From contig JAFAMD010000057.1 in NCBI GenBank assembly GCA_019233755.1, forward strand, positions 27,485-91,484: DNA of 64,000 nucleotides, given 5' to 3'. The first letter of the stretch is position 1. Every line of letters starts with the position of its first letter. Position numbers and translations under genes: made by a program. Positions 62,356 through 64,000 of the stretch are shown one piece after another. A model generated the notes under the pieces. That model saw nothing but the letters and a program-made list of their open reading frames with translations, ran no database searches and was not told where the DNA came from. This DNA is from Acidobacteriaceae bacterium. GTDB lineage: Bacteria > Acidobacteriota > Terriglobia > Bryobacterales > Bryobacteraceae.

Positions 62356-62650
62356 GATGTTTGTCCTCGCAAGATAAGTGAAGCCTGACGTTGCTTATGG
62401 TGCTCCAACCAATTCATTGCCAGTTCGTCTTACCCGTGGGCAACAACGCGGTATCGACCGGGATCTCAATGCGTACCATGCCAACAACTGCTTGGAGTTC
62501 AAAACCCGTTATGGATAGTCCTTTGTGTCTATCTCCCTTGTTCCGTGATTGTGATTGTGACGCGAATTCAGCGCGGTGTCGTACCTGAATCCAGGGCAAT
62601 GAATTCCCTCGATGGTTGCGCCCGGCGTCCCTATTTAGGGGTATGGTCAC

Positions 62651-63148
62651 CTACCCCTTACGTCCGACATCGAAGCGCCTCCTGCCGAAGAGGCGGGCGT
62701 CGACGGACCATGCGCCGGGGCCAAGCATCGCCACAGCAGCGGTTAGCAGTGCTAACAAGACATGAATCCATTGATTGTCGCGCGGTAAAGAATGCCCTGA
62801 GAACGCGGTCCAGAGTTCACAGATCGCAGCTAAAATTCCCACGACGGGCGTCCAGAAACCGGCAATCAAGAGAATGCCTGCGATGGCCGCGACGAAGTCC
62901 CGGCCAATGGTAATCGGTTCTCCTTGTGCTCTCAAGAAACCGCTGACGCCCAGACCAATTAGAGCGATACCGACACCGAGTCGCAATAACAAGAGACCAA
63001 ACCCCGGCCAGCCATCAGGAAATGTTGAAAATAGACGTTGCAGACACTGTCCCGTCTCAATCGTATGCGATTCACGCCCATATTCGACTCCCTCGAAAGC
63101 CGTCTTACTTATCCCTCGTTTGAGGGATGTTACTCGACTATAAGTCAA
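62651..63148 (-). CDS. DoxX-family membrane protein
   Basis: 165 residues in the open frame, four helices: LLLLRLGVGIALIGLGVSGFL, FVAAIAGILLIAGFWTPVVG, LAAICELWTAFSG and VLLALLTAAVAMLGPGAWS. The DFVAAIAGILLIAGFWTPxxG core is that of DoxX/DUF417-like proteins. The frame opens with TTG overlapping the response regulator stop; the true start may lie nearer LQRLFSTFPDGWPGFG (about 63040). Confidence 0.72.
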   Translation of the reverse strand: MTYSRVTSLKRGISKTAFEGVEYGRESHTIETGQCLQRLFSTFPDGWPGFGLLLLRLGVGIALIGLGVSGFLRAQGEPITIGRDFVAAIAGILLIAGFWTPVVGILAAICELWTAFSGHSLPRDNQWIHVLLALLTAAVAMLGPGAWSVDARLFGRRRFDVGRKG

Positions 63149-63752
63149 TAATTCCGCGTTTAAGTCCTATCGCTACGGCATGGGTTCGGTCGTTTGCGCC
63201 GAGCTTCGCGAGGATGTTCTTGACGTGGCTCTTCACGGTTTCCTCGGTGAGCGATAATTCTCCGGCGATCGCTTTGTTCGCATTCCCCGCAGCGATCAAT
63301 CGGAGTACATCTACTTCGCGCGGAGTCAGAAGATCATCGGTCGCATGCTCAGCGATTTCGGCGGCAAGCTCGGCAGATACGCGTTTCTGGCCCGCATGGA
63401 CCGCACGAATCGTTTCTAACAGTTCCTTTCGCAGCAGGCCTTTCAGCAAGTAAGCCCGGGCCCCGGCTTTGAGAGCGCGAGAAACCTGGAAATCGCCAGC
63501 GTAGGTCGTCAAGACGATAATTCGTGCATCGGGAAACTCGCCGCGAATCGCGCTGATCGCGTCGATACCGCTCATTTCCGGCATCTGCAGATCCATGAGC
63601 GTGACATCCGGGCGGTGCTTTCGAAACTGTTCGAGCGCCTCCTGCCCGTTCGACGCTTCCCCGACTAACTGTATGTCCGATTGATTACTAATCAGCGCGG
63701 CGACGCCCTCGCGAAGCAGCGGATGATCGTCTACTGAGAGAACTCGGATCAC
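63138..63752 (-). CDS. NarL/FixJ-type response regulator
   Basis: 204 residues: receiver domain with the acidic pair in SVDDHPLL, the phospho-accepting Asp in VTLMDLQMPEMSG, TTYAGDF and KAGARAYLLKG; and a LuxR-type HTH (LTPREVDVLRLIAAGNANKAI). The ATG overlaps the end of the histidine kinase gene by 4 bp, so the pair is a two-component system. Confidence 0.95.
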   Translation of the reverse strand: MIRVLSVDDHPLLREGVAALISNQSDIQLVGEASNGQEALEQFRKHRPDVTLMDLQMPEMSGIDAISAIRGEFPDARIIVLTTYAGDFQVSRALKAGARAYLLKGLLRKELLETIRAVHAGQKRVSAELAAEIAEHATDDLLTPREVDVLRLIAAGNANKAIAGELSLTEETVKSHVKNILAKLGANDRTHAVAIGLKRGIIDL

Positions 63753-64000
63753 GTTTCTTCCATTTTCTTTTGAAATAGCCGCCTACGGGAGCGGTTCGAC
63801 GAGCTGCCGCAGGCAATAGAGGCGTCAATGCTCAATTCGATCTCGGTGCCGGCCCCGGTTCCGCTCCAAACAATCAACTTCGCACCGATTTGGCTGGCGC
63901 GTTCACGCATTCCGCCCAGGCCGTAGTGTCCAGAACGACCGTGCTCCAGGATTTCCTGTTTAATTCCTGTCCCGTCATCCCGAATCCGCACCCGGATCAG
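63749..64000 (-). CDS. Histidine kinase, C-terminal part (cut by window edge)
   Basis: The visible 83 residues are the end of a HATPase_c domain of the NarX/DegS type: IRVRIRDDGTGIKQE (G1 box), GHYGLGGMRERASQIGAKL (G2 box) and GTGAGTEIELSI. The frame is open past position 64000, so the sensor and dimerisation parts lie outside. It pairs with the overlapping response regulator downstream. Confidence 0.9.
   Translation of the reverse strand: MIRVRIRDDGTGIKQEILEHGRSGHYGLGGMRERASQIGAKLIVWSGTGAGTEIELSIDASIACGSSSNRSRRRLFQKKMEET

Noticed and set aside
62600..62640. Sigma-54 promoter (-24/-12) near the sigma-54 activator gene
   Set aside because: The only TGGCA found on the right strand lies near 62410 and lacks the GC at the proper distance.
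62414..62650. 78-codon minus-strand ORF upstream of the sigma-54 activator
   Set aside because: No family pattern and no ribosome-binding site; the upstream part is low-complexity and polar. I regard the 62356-62650 gap as non-coding.

Overview
The window looks like a chromosome segment from an Acidobacteriota bacterium, probably near Solibacter/Bryobacter. The evidence is a very long orphan FtsX/MacB-type permease of the acidobacterial duplicated class (57462-60026), a carboxypeptidase-regulatory/Oar-like TonB receptor (14692-17760), secreted CehA/McbA and GH127 hydrolases, and lipid A genes (lpxA, lpxD, kdsC) that show a diderm envelope. No search could be run; all family names rest on motifs read in the translations.

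Layout. 1-2.7 kb: a KAS II/ACP pair and a molybdopterin-binding protein. 2.9-5.3 kb: an argC-argB-acetyltransferase operon with two ARG-box-like sites on its promoter and start codon. 5.3-8.2 kb: a zinc-ribbon membrane protein, a secreted metallo-beta-lactamase-fold protein, a decayed gene and a hicAB pair. 8.2-11.1 kb: recA-grpE-dnaJ in one direction. 11.3-17.8 kb: a CehA-like hydrolase, a small membrane protein and the TonB receptor, closed by a strong terminator. 17.9-23.4 kb: comM/yifB, a DUF4231-like protein, and a CAAX-protease/TPR-lipoprotein pair of the exosortase-associated kind. 23.5-30.4 kb: cyclophilin, rhodanese, aminotransferase, pantothenate kinase and a thioredoxin-fold protein. 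30.4-36.3 kb: tRNA-Ala, a lone histidine-kinase dimerisation domain, lpxD/lpxA (divergent), an AMIN-amidase, mobA and an MlaF-like ATPase.

36.3-44.3 kb is an accessory block with repeats at both edges. It holds a repeated-family protein, a toroid/nucleoside-phosphorylase fusion, a small protein coupled to a phosphorothioate-type SBD-HNH endonuclease, and an FRG-domain gene cut by one in-frame amber codon. I read this as a small defence island. 44.3-57.5 kb holds an alpha-amylase, a phosphate porin/PstS pair, an SLC13-type permease, a transglutaminase, a MetE-like remnant, a thioredoxin-like ORF and KdsC, then an aldo-keto reductase and GH127. 57.5-64 kb holds the orphan permease, a DUF3291 protein, heptad arrays, a sigma-54 activator, DoxX and a two-component pair running off the edge.

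The most striking observation is the thioredoxin-like ORF on the minus strand at 52395-52964. Its only interruption is a TGA exactly at the first cysteine of the expected CxxC motif. A hairpin whose apical loop lies 17 nt after that TGA fits the general bacterial SECIS layout, so I propose a selenocysteine (UxxC) protein. Other notable structure: a degenerate 7-bp repeat family (TCAGCNN) at four intergenic sites, once as two large oppositely oriented arrays; paired-hairpin (BIME-like) intergenic repeats; and a 49-bp direct repeat that includes the end of lpxA.
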